The notes: a model not told the origin generated them from the sequence alone. DNA of 64,000 nucleotides from Paramarasmius palmivorus (GCA_037176845.1 JAYKXP010000077.1:124001-188000); one strand, 5' to 3'; shown: positions 47,881-59,081, counted from the first letter of the stretch. Translations and numbers: made by a program.

Positions 47881-48885
47881 GCCGTGGTCGAAATGAAATT
47901 CAAGGAACGCATGCAAGTAACGTTACTGACATGATGTCAGTGGCATGTGCGTAACATGTGCTACTGAAAGGGAGTTACGGTGTAATAATTTGAAATTTGA
48001 TTGGTGGATGTTCAGAGGAGCATACAAATTCACTAGAACATCTATATAGTCCTCCAATGTACCCTTACTCCCCGCTTGCGGTGAAGAGGCAAAGTGATGT
48101 CACTTAAGTCAATCAAGCGCTGAACTAGCGCTGACTTCTCTCTCTGTGCGATGATGATTTTTAGGTCGCTTCCATAGATATAATGGTTTACCGCGGAATA
48201 TATTTGGCCAACTAAGTCCCTTTTGCAATCATTGACAGCTGAAGCCACCAAATGACATAAAGCATGTTCATTAAGGGCTGATATTATTCAGTATACTCCA
48301 AGTCCGCAGAATGGTCAAGTTCAGCTGTACAAACCTAATCTCCACCCAAGTGGACACTATATAGATGAGGGGAGTACCGTGTAATTTGGATGGGTAATGC
48401 TATCTTGTCCATGAAAAACTTAGTGGTTTAGGCTAGTCGAGATATGCTGCAATGGCTAGTAGTACATAAGATGTTAGATAGCGCTCGTAGACTTAGTTTA
48501 CACATGATTGAGAATGTAAGTAATATGACTTGATTCAAGGCAAACTTGAAGGAACTGTCAGCAACTGTACGGTACATGTCAGTAACTGTAAGGAACATGT
48601 CAGGGGATGCAAGTAACGTGTACGTAACTGAAAGGATGCAAGTAACATGTGCGTAACGGTGAGTAACATGCAAGGAATGGTGAGTAATATGTAAGTCGCC
48701 GCTTAATGACATTCAAAGTCCCTCAAAGAGTTTTCACGACCTCAAAGTGCTCCGCTAACACTGCAGGACGCATACAGGTCGTCTAGGAGGCTTGAATTAA
48801 GCAAATAATTGCCTCTGGCAGAAAACTCGGCTCAAATTCTCTCAGTTATACTCAATGGACAATGATAGACCTATCAAACTTTATT
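47881..48885. repeat. Repeat block R2, copy 3, downstream of H
   Basis: GCATGCAAGTAACGTTACTG (about 47909), then ACTCCCCGCTTGCGGTGAAG (about 48067), GCGCTGAACTAGCGC and a run of degenerate AGTAACNTG units (48540-48695) appear in the same order as at 21040-21850. 48700-48885 matches 21705-21860. It is non-coding. Confidence 0.6.
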
Positions 48886-50467
48886 TCATATCACATCGTC
48901 GTAATTAGGAGGTATATCAATAATGATAACCCCTTCCGCTTCCGCTTCCTCTTCGACTGCGACTATTTCATTGGTCATCACAGGTGGTCTCCAACCGCTA
49001 TCATCATGTATACGAATAAACCTCTGCCTCCTCAAAGCTAGAGCTGGAGCTTCATCAGAATCGATGTGAACTGTTTGAGTATCCTGATTTTGAAAGGGAT
49101 CGGGAATCCTCTGTTGTTGTGACTGTTCAGCAGAATGCTCCGATGATAACTGCGCTTTTCTGCGACATTTATTCGGTGCATCTGTCAAAAGAAATGGAAG
49201 AATAGTGCACCCGTTCGTTATCTTCTTGGCTTGACGGTGCTTGTGATAAATGTATAAGGCAATTATAAGCGTTAGAACGGGAAGAATCACCCCGATGGTG
49301 GCGGGGACTATTACTGAACGATGCGGTTGAGATTGCGATTGCGATGGGGTGACATCCTTGGCGGAGTTTGAACTAGCAATATATCAGATACAGACAAGTT
49401 TGAAATCATTTAAAGGTCTCGCTTACCTTGCGGGTGTAGGAGAAAGAGTCACAGTTATTTGAACGACAGTGTGTCTCCCGGGATTATCCGTGGTCAACAC
49501 GGATGTAGTTGTGACTGTCGACGATGCGAAATTTGTTGGAGCATCCAAATGAGATGATTGCGATGGGATGAGTATCATTCGGGGGTGTTGTATGTGGACT
49601 AGGCGATGTCATGTCAGAATCAAACGAGTTTATGATTGAAGCCTGCGTGGAAGTAAAAGTCGAAATTTCTGTAACGACAGTTGTTCGTCCGAGACCATTC
49701 GTGGTCGTCACTGTAAACGTTGTGGTTGCCAGCAAGGGCTCGTCTTCCAGAGCATCGAAAGCATGGTTGTTCGCTTCTCTTGCTGTTGTTCCGGAAGGCG
49801 AAGAGCTCGTGTTCGGTATTGATTTTGATTTGGGTGGACTTGTGGTCACCATTACTGCAATGTTCAACTTTTAATCTCGTTGCAAAGCCTACTTGAAATT
49901 TACTCGCCTGTATTAATAGTGCTCTCACTCCCAGTTGGAATAGGTGGAAGCTCTGGATCTCCAGGAGGCATCGTCCCGAATCCTGTAGAGATTAATCAGT
50001 TCATTAGATAAGACAACATTCAGATTTTCACTTGCCGGGATCCGTTAAGCTTTCAGTCATGCTTGGCCTGAGTTCTTCTGATTGAAGGGACGATCATATT
50101 TACAAATGAGTCGCATATCTATGGACTATGATCACTTATAATGTTGGGATCCGACGGGAGCTGGCCTGATATCGGTTGTCAGTGGTCGTTTTTATCGTCT
50201 TAACGGGCTAATGATACTTACTTGAAGTCCTAGCAGATGCAGAAGGTGCGGAAGACGTCGAGTTGGCTTCTATAGCTCGGGCGGCTGTTGAGAGTATATC
50301 CATTTCAGAAAGGATAGTTGTAGGTTTCGGTCGTTGATCTATCAGTTATGGGAAACACTCTTATCAGTATTACACTGTACCACGATGCACAGTTACCTGT
50401 GGTGACGGCTGTGAAATCTGAACGCTATTATCAAGATGGACTCCGGGTACTGTGGTTAGGACTGACC
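48886..50467 (-). pseudogene. Family 2 gene H: recent pseudogene of the F type
   Basis: Exons correspond to complement(48886..49372, 49427..49598, about 49600..49854, 49908..49982, 50036..50077, 50222..50338, 50397..50417, ..50467). The tail (IRIHDDSGWRPP, EEEAEAEG, IPPNYDDVI), transmembrane helix and Ser/Thr exterior are well preserved. Three lesions are visible: the ATG of exon 1 in F is AGG here; an extra base near 49570 makes the 49427-49598 exon 172 nt instead of 171; and the donor of the preceding intron is deleted. Two introns begin with GC (50035 and 49907). A start at an internal ATG in the 50222-50338 exon would not cure the frameshift. Confidence 0.75.
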
Positions 50468-50566
50468 TCCTTCTTGCCGATATAGAAGGTGCTCTACCTT
50501 CGACCTACTTCCGCGGGATGCGGTAGTTCTGGAGAAGGTGGGCGATAAAGGAGGATGGATATTGGG

Positions 50567-50634
50567 TTATATACGTTAGGATGTTTGAATTTGATATACC
50601 AGTTGATGAAAATGAAACCAGGCTGTATGTCCTC
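50567..50634 (-). promoter_or_regulatory. Family 2 promoter block of H
   Basis: The minus strand carries CAGCCTGGTTTCATTTTCATC, AACTGGTATATC and GTATATAACCC, matching E, F and G. It is intact although the gene is broken. Confidence 0.6.
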
Positions 50635-51240
50635 GCTTCAGAGGCGAGTAAGTAGTCTATACAGCACTGGACTGCGCTTATTATCAATAACCAATAAAAA
50701 ATGACAACGTGCATGGTAAGTGGTCTTGTTCGGCAGCACAGTGTAATGGTTCAAGACAGTGGATGGTTAGGTGGACAGAATTGTCCTTATGGCCGTTTTA
50801 ATCGAATCGGATCGTACAATTTGCGCAAAGGGTGAGGAGGTGACTTTGCGGCACCTCGGTACGTTAGAAGAGTTGTTCAGTCGTTCGTTTATCCGTGAAT
50901 TCCTCATGTCCTTGCTGTGGTCCCCTATCACCGATGTAAACGTGACTCAGAACGGCCTTTGATCGTGATCATTGACATAAGATATTAGACTCGCATTCCA
51001 CGCCACCATGTGTCGGTTTAGCGCCGACGTTACTGCACTGGAAATGCGGAAAATCACAACCACGGCGTAAAAGAGGACTCCCAGCGTCACCTCCAATAGG
51101 TATTCTTGAATTTTCTTCGGAGCCATATTGGGAACGTGGTTTCTCAAAGTGTCGGTGTCGACAACAGATCTACCATTCTCCCCATCGCCAAAATCACCGT
51201 AAGTTCCATGGAGCTTCTCCCGCTTCCGCCGGACCCGGAG
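50635..51240. repeat. Intergenic upstream of H
   Basis: There is no gene. 50720-51160 is collinear with 30230-30780 upstream of F (GACAGTGGATGGTTAGGTG; ATTTGTGCAAAGGGTGAG-type text; TGTGTCGGTTTAGCGCCGACG). Confidence 0.55.
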
Positions 51241-52760
51241 GAACTTGGGTAACCCTAACCACTGCCAGCAAACAGGTTGAATTAGTCATCTGAGCAAGCC
51301 TTTCTTCCCGACCCCCATCATCTCTCGCTGTTCCGTCTTCAGGTTATCGATGACTAGCTGCGAGACATATGAAAGGTATCTTAGGGCCGTCGTGGTGCAA
51401 TAGGATGCTACGGTGACTAGTGAGTGAACTCGACGGTGATTCTTCATTTCATCTGATAACATCTCCGCAGATCGATAACACAACTCGATAACGAAGGTCC
51501 AGAGGACGTAGCTGTGGGTGCAGACATGCATGTTGTGGATGTTCAGTCTGGAAAGGTGCCAGTAACATACTCGGTCTTTCGTGCTTCGTGCTTACATTTC
51601 CGCTCAGATCGATAATGCTGCTCTACCATTCACACCTTCTAATCGAACGCCATGTCCCAGACGTAGTGCCAGCACCAAGTTTTATGCCGGGAAGATCTTG
51701 TGATTAGGTGGATTTTCGAGTGCGCTGGACATGCCGTAGAAGTACGTAGCCTGCTATCCACACCCTCAACAGACGCTGACGATGCATTTTAGATCTCGAG
51801 CGAGATGAACTAGCTCGCGAAGCTCGTTCGTCCGCCTTACACTATCGTACAGTGCAGTACACCATACAACATCCCTCGCAACTCAGAATCAACTTCGACT
51901 CGATACCCGGTATCCCGTCCTCGTTCCTCTATACCCACTACGTATAGCTACCCCTTTGCACCGCTGCTCTCGAGCGCTTACTTATATAACTTCACCTGCA
52001 GACATCCCTACTCCATGTTGAGATTGATTCTTCCTTCTCGGGTACGCATTACAACTCACTTCGCTCTTCTACAACGATTGCTGACTATACTCCCTCCCGA
52101 AGCGTCCCGCTTTCATATGAAGACACATCCGTGGGGGAATACCCATGTCACGCCTCACTACATACCGAACTTCCGAACATCCATCGACCGTCCCTCCCGC
52201 CGTTGTATGAAAAACTCTACCCCTTCTCTGCCCTTCATCCCCTCCGTCTACAAAAGATGATGCTCCTACTCTCCCCTGTAGTAAAAAGGCGTCACCTTAC
52301 CCACCGGCTCACCTTTTTGCCGTGGTTCTCCTGGGTCTCGTTCTTTCTTTCCTTCCCCTTCGTTATGGATATACCTCACACTTTCTTTGGGTGTATACGC
52401 TGCTCATGGGGGTAGCGATTACCTTTCCTCTCTCCTCTGTTTCCTCTGCCTCGTCACCCACGTCGAAAATTGGTCCGCGGGTGTTATCGGGCTATGATTT
52501 CGCTTTCATCGACACTCGTTTTTTGTTCTGTTCTCGATAAACCTTGCCTGATTCTTGTCATGTATTACAGACAATAGTAGTACCTTGGAATATCATTCCG
52601 GGAGGTGAAGGCCAAGGTGAAGGGGGTCTCGTGTTTGCGAAAATGGGAATGTGCATAGAACTTCGTTACAGCGAAGCAATAATTACAGCAGAGAGAGACA
52701 TAAATGGAGGCGTTCTTGACGTCGTCCGTTCCCACCTCCTGTTCGGCTGACTGCTTCCCA
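51241..52760 (+). repeat. Dispersed module R1, long copy attached to gag copy 2
   Basis: ACTTGGGTAACCCTAACCAC at about 51244 opens the copy. All R1 signposts of 33081-34900 follow in order, ending in GAGAGACATAAATGGAGGCG (about 52692). Confidence 0.65.
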
Positions 52761-52799
52761 ACTTCTCGTACTCTCAGTGGCAGTCCCATGTGACTGCGA

Positions 52800-53888
52800 T
52801 GCGAGTCATCCTTTTCATGTCCCTCGACAGTCTTGAGCTTTGTGGCCAATTTTGCTACAATTGAAACATTTTCCTTTCCTCATATACTCGTTCCGTTCTT
52901 CTTGGGATAACCGTCCCCCGTTGACTCGATCGCGATCGACGTTCGAGCCCTTTGCGGGGTACTGTAATTGGTTCCGTAGCATCGATTCCTCGATTGACTT
53001 CATTCTTTCAAAGTTTCGTTCGAACCTCTTGGCAGCTTCGTACCATCCTTCCAGAGTGGTTGGCACGTTATCCATGTCAAGGATTCGGACCCGAAGTCGA
53101 GGTTTAAGTTTCTGCATGAATATCTCTTGCAACATGACCTTGTCGGTGATATTGGCTTTCATCGTCAAGATCTCGAATCGGATGATGAAGCTGGTTACGT
53201 CCCCGGTCTGTTGGAAGAAGACAAGATCTTCTCGTGCTTTGCCTACAACGTCACGAGGCGAGAAGTCCTTCAGGAACTGTTCTCGAAACACGCTATATTC
53301 GGGGTAACCGCTGAGGTTGTAGGCCCGCTGTTTCTGATGGGCATAATCGTCTGCTCTTCCTCTGCAGAAGGATAGGACGAATACGATCTTTTTCTGGTTC
53401 GTGGTGAAGACTCTGGGATTGACAGCGAGGTATTCGTCGCACATCAGCAAGAAGCCCTCTGTTTCCGATTCGTCTCCAGTGAACTCATTTGGCGGGTTGA
53501 GACCGAGAACTTCTGGGAGGTCTTCGGTAACGTTCTGTGACTGCGGCGAAGTCATGATGTGATTGGGGTGTGTCTGGTTTTGGCCACCTTGGGACTGGTG
53601 CCAGATTTGCCTTATTAGGTAGTGGTCTTCGTCATGATGATCTTCTACGTCTAGGCTGTGAAGAAATCCTCTGGAATCTGATTCGTCAGAGGACATTGGT
53701 TTGGGAGAAGGTGTTCTGGATTTTGGCGTTATCGGGGTCGCTTCTTTCTCCAGTATCATCTCTGCTTCAGGGATGACGACTTCGGGCGTTGGTTGTGGTT
53801 CCCGGATCGATTCGAAGTTCGGGCTGGTCGACGTGTCGTCCGATCCGGTTTCTGCGAGGCAGCTGCTGGGTTTGGAGCTTGGTGTCAT
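52800..53888 (-). pseudogene. gag: gag-like polyprotein with CCHC zinc knuckle, copy 2, open but pol-less
   Basis: It starts with ATG at 53888 (MTPSSKPSSC) and stays open for about 357 aa. The capsid-like region includes RGRADDYAHQKQRAY, LQQTGDV-type text (FFQQTGDVTSFIIRFE) and KLKPRLRVRILDMD. The zinc knuckle CFNCSKIGHKAQDC is complete and the stop follows within four codons. It is the only one of the three copies with both an ATG and a complete knuckle. No pol domain follows. It could in principle be expressed as a lone Gag. Confidence 0.75.
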
Positions 53889-53974
53889 GGAGGGTGATTT
53901 GTCGGAAGGAGTTTCGAGGTTTCGTGCCTTACCTGGACAGGTTCAGCAGAGGTTCAGCGCTCAGCTTTACCTAG

Positions 53975-54237
53975 TGTTATGACTAGCGTCACAACTCTAC
54001 GTCAAAAGCCAAGTTTGGGTTTGGATTGTTGTGTAAGAGAGGCTCAGAGTCACACGGAGTTAGTGACGAGAGTTCGAGAGCGAATAGGTATTCGAGAGCA
54101 ATCTGGGGGCTCAACCACCTATCGTACAGTATATATACACTCAAAAGGCTGTGCTGATTAGAGCATCTGCGCAGGTTCGGCGCAGCTGCTTGGAAGATGC
54201 TGCTAGAAATTTCCATCCGCAACAACACGCAGCAGCC
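53975..54237 (-). repeat. Candidate LTR of gag copy 2
   Basis: TGTTATGACTAGC...CGCAACAACA, 263 bp, with GTATATATAC at about 54128, collinear with 36163-36420. Confidence 0.6.
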
Positions 54238-54425
54238 TGGAAGCAGGTCACTTGAAGGCTTATTCGGCTAATGCCGAAAAGCGGTACAAGAATTGGTTGC
54301 GAAGATGCTCTGTTGGTGCATCAAAGTATCCGGGTGTAAATCATGAGGCAAAGAAGACATACGTGAGATCATGAAGGAACAACGCGGAAAATGGCTGGCG
54401 GTCGCGTGATTACTTTTTATCAAGA

Positions 54426-54720
54426 TTACGCTAGGGTTAGGGCCGTCCCCTTATTTCTCGAACGCTCGGTTCCCAATTCCATTCTAGGTGCGGTGAATTG
54501 TGTTCCAATGAAGCACCGCAGGATCATCCGGGCCACTACACCAGCAACTGGATCGACGATACGTCCGAGTTTGATTGCCGTACATACGGCCGCGAGGTGC
54601 GCTGCATTGTACACCACAAAATTGATAGTTTGCTGATCACTCTGACCTGAATCAAAGCTCAGCCGAACTCAGTGACTGACGGGAGAAATGCCCTACGCAC
54701 GTACAGCTCCAATCCTTCTC
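54426..54720 (-). pseudogene. Family 3 transmembrane relic, copy 2
   Basis: One minus-strand frame reads CTAIKLGRIVDPVAGVVARM followed by ILRCFIGTQFTAPR, collinear with the relic at 37456-37830. Upstream and downstream exons are missing. Confidence 0.5.
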
Positions 54721-55495
54721 CGACACGTCGTAACTGCTGCTTCTCAACATAGCCTCGAGAACCCGGAATACGACTCCACCTTCCAAAATCGCCCATTCAT
54801 CTTTCAAGATGTGTTCATTCTTTCAGAGTAATCGGGAATGATTTTCTAGCTTTGTGAAAGGTACGCACAAGCTTTCCGAATTCTTTTTGGCGCCGAGACC
54901 CCGCTTATGACATCTCACAATATCCTCTTGGTTACATTCGATATCTTGGGTCTACTCGTCTCCTTGCCTCCGTTGCAACTTCTTACTACCAGAACAAAAC
55001 TGCTCACACTCTTGCTCTTACGTAGTTTCATCCACTTCATAATCAATTCCACATACCGATCATTTCGCAGGATAAGCTTCTCATACCATCATGCTGCCTT
55101 TCCACTCCATACTGTTGTCCTTACGCTACTCCTGTGATGCCCAGTACTCTGGACGCGCGACTGTTGGGTGTACTATGGAGCGTAGTTAGTTGGTCATTTT
55201 GTGGATGTTGAAGGGTGTGCGACAGTTCATTATGATCTGTTTCCACATTTTGCAATTCAAGTGGTTATTTTTATAGACAAACTTACATCAAACACGCTGT
55301 GAGCCAATGGAAAATAGAACAGGTCAAATTCAGGGAGATAAGACGGGCATTCACAAGAGACAGCAGCATGCGAGAGAGAAGATGAACTTCTTGAAGCACT
55401 GATATCATCTATCCAACTTCCCGGACATTGATGATCTCCGTGGTTCAGATGATTGCAATCCGGAAAGCGTTGCAAAACACAGCTTTGGGTGCGAG
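54721..55495. other. Upstream region of truncated gene J
   Basis: It is collinear with 37831-38608 and holds no gene. Confidence 0.5.
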
Positions 55496-55569
55496 TATAA
55501 AATCAACACTACAACTCAGTGTGCACCACTTTTCCCCTGTCTTCTCCTGCTGACCGAAGCTCTTGCGAA

Positions 55570-56073
55570 ATGGGACTTTTAGCTTTTCCCTTGGGTTCGA
55601 CACTTGCATTTGTCGTGTTCTACGGTATGATCAAGAAAATCAGATGATTATGCTACTCCTACTCAATGCCCTCTCTTAGCTTGCTACGTGGGGTTTTCTG
55701 CGTCCCGCGCATGCCATCTCATCATGAGTAAAAAGGACAAACGCTGGACACAGGTACCACTGCTTGCCCTTTTACTTATGCTCATAACAATTGGGCTTGT
55801 GCTGCGCTTTCTTATACTATGCGCGCTGGATCGGGATCGGGAAGTGTCATTCAGCAACAACCTTATGCTCATAAGGCTCTTCTCAGGCTTGATGTTTGTA
55901 CGTAATCGGTTGACATCGAACTCTTCTGGAACTAAGAATCCTATAACAGACACTTGGCAATTTTTATGGTATGATCCAGCAATGTATAGCAAGACCTTGA
56001 CAAGTGATCCTCTTAGGTTCATATGCATCACTTTTTGCCCAATACATCTACATCTCAAACAAGCCTTGGGACC
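55570..56073 (+). pseudogene. Polytopic gene J, truncated after exon 4
   Basis: Exons 55570..55624, 55680..55897, 55950..55968 (19-nt micro-exon TLGNFYG) and 56017..~56073 match gene I with correct phases. Homology stops after ISNKPWD at about 56073. From there the sequence is the middle of an R1 module (GTTGTGGATGCTCAACGTGGAGAGG), so the last two-thirds of the gene are missing. A TATA box is present at 55496. The join marks the breakpoint of a duplication or a recombination between repeats. Confidence 0.8.
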
Positions 56074-57420
56074 GTGTTGTGGATGCTCAACGTGGAGAGG
56101 TGCGCGTAACATACTCGGTCTTTCGTGTGTTGTGCTTACATCGTTTGCGCAGATCGATAACGCTGCTCTATCCAGAAGACGACCCCGCTGGCGACGAGGT
56201 GCACACATCATACACTCTGTCCTACTCTATGTGATGTGCTAGGATATCACCCCTTCGCCGCCAGTCTCCACGCCAAAGTCACACCTTCTAATCAAACCCC
56301 AGCCCGCACTTAGCCGACACGTAGTAGCACCGAGTTTTATGCCGGGATCACCTTTTGAGAAAGCGTTGGGTGGATCTTCGAGTGCGCTGGACATGACGTA
56401 GAAGTACGTAGCCTGCCATCCGCACCCTCTCCCATCCCCGCCGACCAACCGCTGACGATGCATTTCATATCTCGCTAGCGAGATGAACTAGGTCGCGAAG
56501 CTTCTTCGTATCGTACAGCGTAGTACCTCATACATCATCTCTCGCAATTCAGAATCAACTTGGACTCGATCACCAGTATCCCGTCGTCGTTCCTGTACAC
56601 CCAAAGTACGTATAGCTACCTCCTTGCATCCCTGCTCTCGAATGCTTACTGATATAATTTCACCTGCAGACATCCCTACTCCATGTTGAGATTGATTCTT
56701 CCTTCTCGATTGAACAGTGTTGAGTTGGCCATCCCGAAGCGCCTAATACTTGGCTTTTCCCACCTAAGCTCCCACTTTTATATGAAGACAACGCTGTCGG
56801 GGAATACCCATGTCACCGCTTACTACATACTGAACCTCTTCACCACTATCCCTCCCGCCATTGTATGAAGAATGCTCCCCCTTCTCGGCGCTCCACCCCC
56901 TCCACTTACAAGAGATGGGGTTCCTTACCACCGGCTCACCTTTTTGCTGTGGTTCCGCTGGGTCCTTTACTTCTTTCCCGTTCGTTATGGATAAGGCCTC
57001 ACACTTTTCTTGGGTGTATACGCTGCTCATGGGGGTAGCGATTACCCTTCTTCTCTTCCCTGTTGTCTCCGCGTCGTCACATACGTCCAGGATTGGTCCA
57101 GCGGTGTTATTGCGCCATGATTTTGCTCTCATCGTTTACTCGTTTTTTGTTTTGTTCTCGGTAAACCCCAGTCCCTGAATCACGTCGTTGAGAATGTGTA
57201 TTACTGATAACAGTAGTATCTTGGAATACGATTCCCTTTCTTTCCTCATGGGAGGTGAAGGCGAAGGTGAAGGGGGTCTCGTGTTTGCGAAAACAGGAAA
57301 GTACATAGAACTTCGCTCCAGCGAAGCAATAATTACAGCATAGAGAGATATAAATGGAGGCGTTATTGACGACGTCCGTTCCCACCTCTTCCAAAAACCC
57401 TGTTCGGCTAACTGCTTCAG
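56074..57420 (+). repeat. Dispersed module R1, 5'-truncated copy attached to gag copy 3
   Basis: The copy enters R1 in the middle, at the equivalent of about 33385, and lacks the AACCCTAACCC start. It then follows 33385-34900 and 51540-52740 in order (CGCAGATCGATAACGC at about 56148, pyrimidine-rich half, GAGATATAAATGGAGGCG at about 57345). Confidence 0.65.
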
Positions 57421-57588
57421 CAACAGTTCTTGGTCTCTATCATCCTTCATTGTCTCGACGATTGTTCGAATGGCAAGGACCGCTTCATCGGGCGTTTGGG
57501 GGCCAACTCTTCACCTCCTACCTGTGCAGTGGCAATTTTATGACCCTCGACAGTCTCGAGCTCGGTGGCCAATTTTGCTACAATTGAA

Positions 57589-58588
57589 TCATTTTCCTTT
57601 CCTCATATACTCGTTCCGTTCTTCTTTGGATAATCGTGGCACGGTGATTTGCGGTTGGTTCCATGGCATCGATCTGGCGATTGCTTCGATTGACCTATTC
57701 CTTTCAAATCTTTGTTCAAACCTCCTTAGCAGCTTCGTACCATCCTTCAAGAGTGGTTGGCACGGTATCCATGTCAAGGATTCTCATCCGAAGTCGAGGT
57801 TTAAGCTTCCGCATGAACATGTCTTGCAATATGACCTTGTCGGTGATATTGGCTTTCCTCGTCAAGATCTCGAATCGGATAATGAAGTTGGTTACGTCTC
57901 CGGTCTGTTGGAAGAAGACAAGATCTTCTCGTGCTTTGGCTTTGACGTCACGAGGCGAGAAATCCTTTAGGAACTGTTCTCGAAACACGCTATATTCGGG
58001 GTATCCGCTGAGGATGTAGGCCCGCCGTTTCTGATGGGCATGATCGTTTGCTCTTCCTCTGCAGAAGGATAGGACGAATGCGATCTTTGCCTGGTTCGTG
58101 GTATAGACTCTGTCATTGACAGCGAGGTATTCTTCGCACATTAGCAAGAAGCCCTCAGTTTCCGATTCGTCTCCAGTGAACTCATTTGGCAGGTTGAGAC
58201 CGATGTCTTCCGGGAGGTCTTCGGTAACGTTCTGTGACTGCGGCGGAGTCATGATGTGATTGGGGTGTATGGGGAGGTTTTGGCCACCTTGGGACTGGTG
58301 CCAGATCTGCCTTATTAGGTAGTGGTCTTCGTCATGATGATCTTCTACGTCTAGGCTGTGAAGGAATCCTCTGGAAACTGATTCATCAGGGGATATTGGT
58401 TTGGGAGAAGGTGTTCTGGATTTTGGCGATATCGGGGTCGCTTCTTTCTCTGGTGTCATCTCTGCTTCAGGGACGACTTTGGGTATCAGTTCTAATTCCT
58501 GAGTCGAAGCTCTTCGGTTCTGGCCGGTCGACGTGTCGTCTGATCCGGTTTCTGCGAGGCAGCGGCTGGGTTCGGAGCTTGGTGTCAT
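57589..58588 (-). pseudogene. gag: gag-like polyprotein, copy 3, frameshifted and with interrupted knuckle
   Basis: It starts with ATG at 58588 (MTPSSEPSRC) and runs to about 57720, where one extra base after GWYEAAK shifts the frame. The continuation (FEQRFERNRSIEAIARSMPW) is open from 57777 to 57589. The first Cys codon of the zinc knuckle is TGA, so even the second frame stops at MRKGK. The remaining knuckle text follows beyond the stop. Two independent lesions make this copy dead. Confidence 0.8.
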
Positions 58589-58667
58589 GGAAGGTGATTT
58601 GTTGGAAGGAGTTTCGAGGTTTCGTGCCTTACCTGGACAGGTTCGGCAAAGGTTCAGCTTGACCTAG

Positions 58668-58923
58668 TGTTATGGCTAGCGTCACAAGTCTAGGTCAGAA
58701 GCCAAGTTCGGGTTTGGATTGTTGTGTAGAGAGGCTCAGAGTCACACGGAGTTAGTGACGAGAGTTCGAGAGCGAATAGATATTCGAGAGCAATCTGGGG
58801 AGCTTAACAACCTATCGTGCAGTATATATACACTAGTCCTAATTAAATGCTGTACTGTTGCGCAGCTTTGGCGCTGCGGTCAAGTGCTCGGATGATGCCG
58901 ATAGAATTTCACATCCGCAACAC
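58668..58923 (-). repeat. Candidate LTR of gag copy 3
   Basis: It begins TGTTATGGCTAGC and ends CATCCGCAACA, 256 bp, with AGTATATATACAC at about 58821. It is more diverged than the LTR-like blocks of copies 1 and 2. Confidence 0.55.
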
Positions 58924-59081
58924 GCAGTATATAGAACCACTCAAAGGCTTCTCCGGCTAATGCCGAAAAGCGGTATTGCGAAATTATTCTATTGGTGTAT
59001 CAAAGTATATATCCGGGTGCAAATCATAGTAATGACTTATGGAAAAATCGTGTCTTTGAAACACTGACGTGGCGTTGGCGT

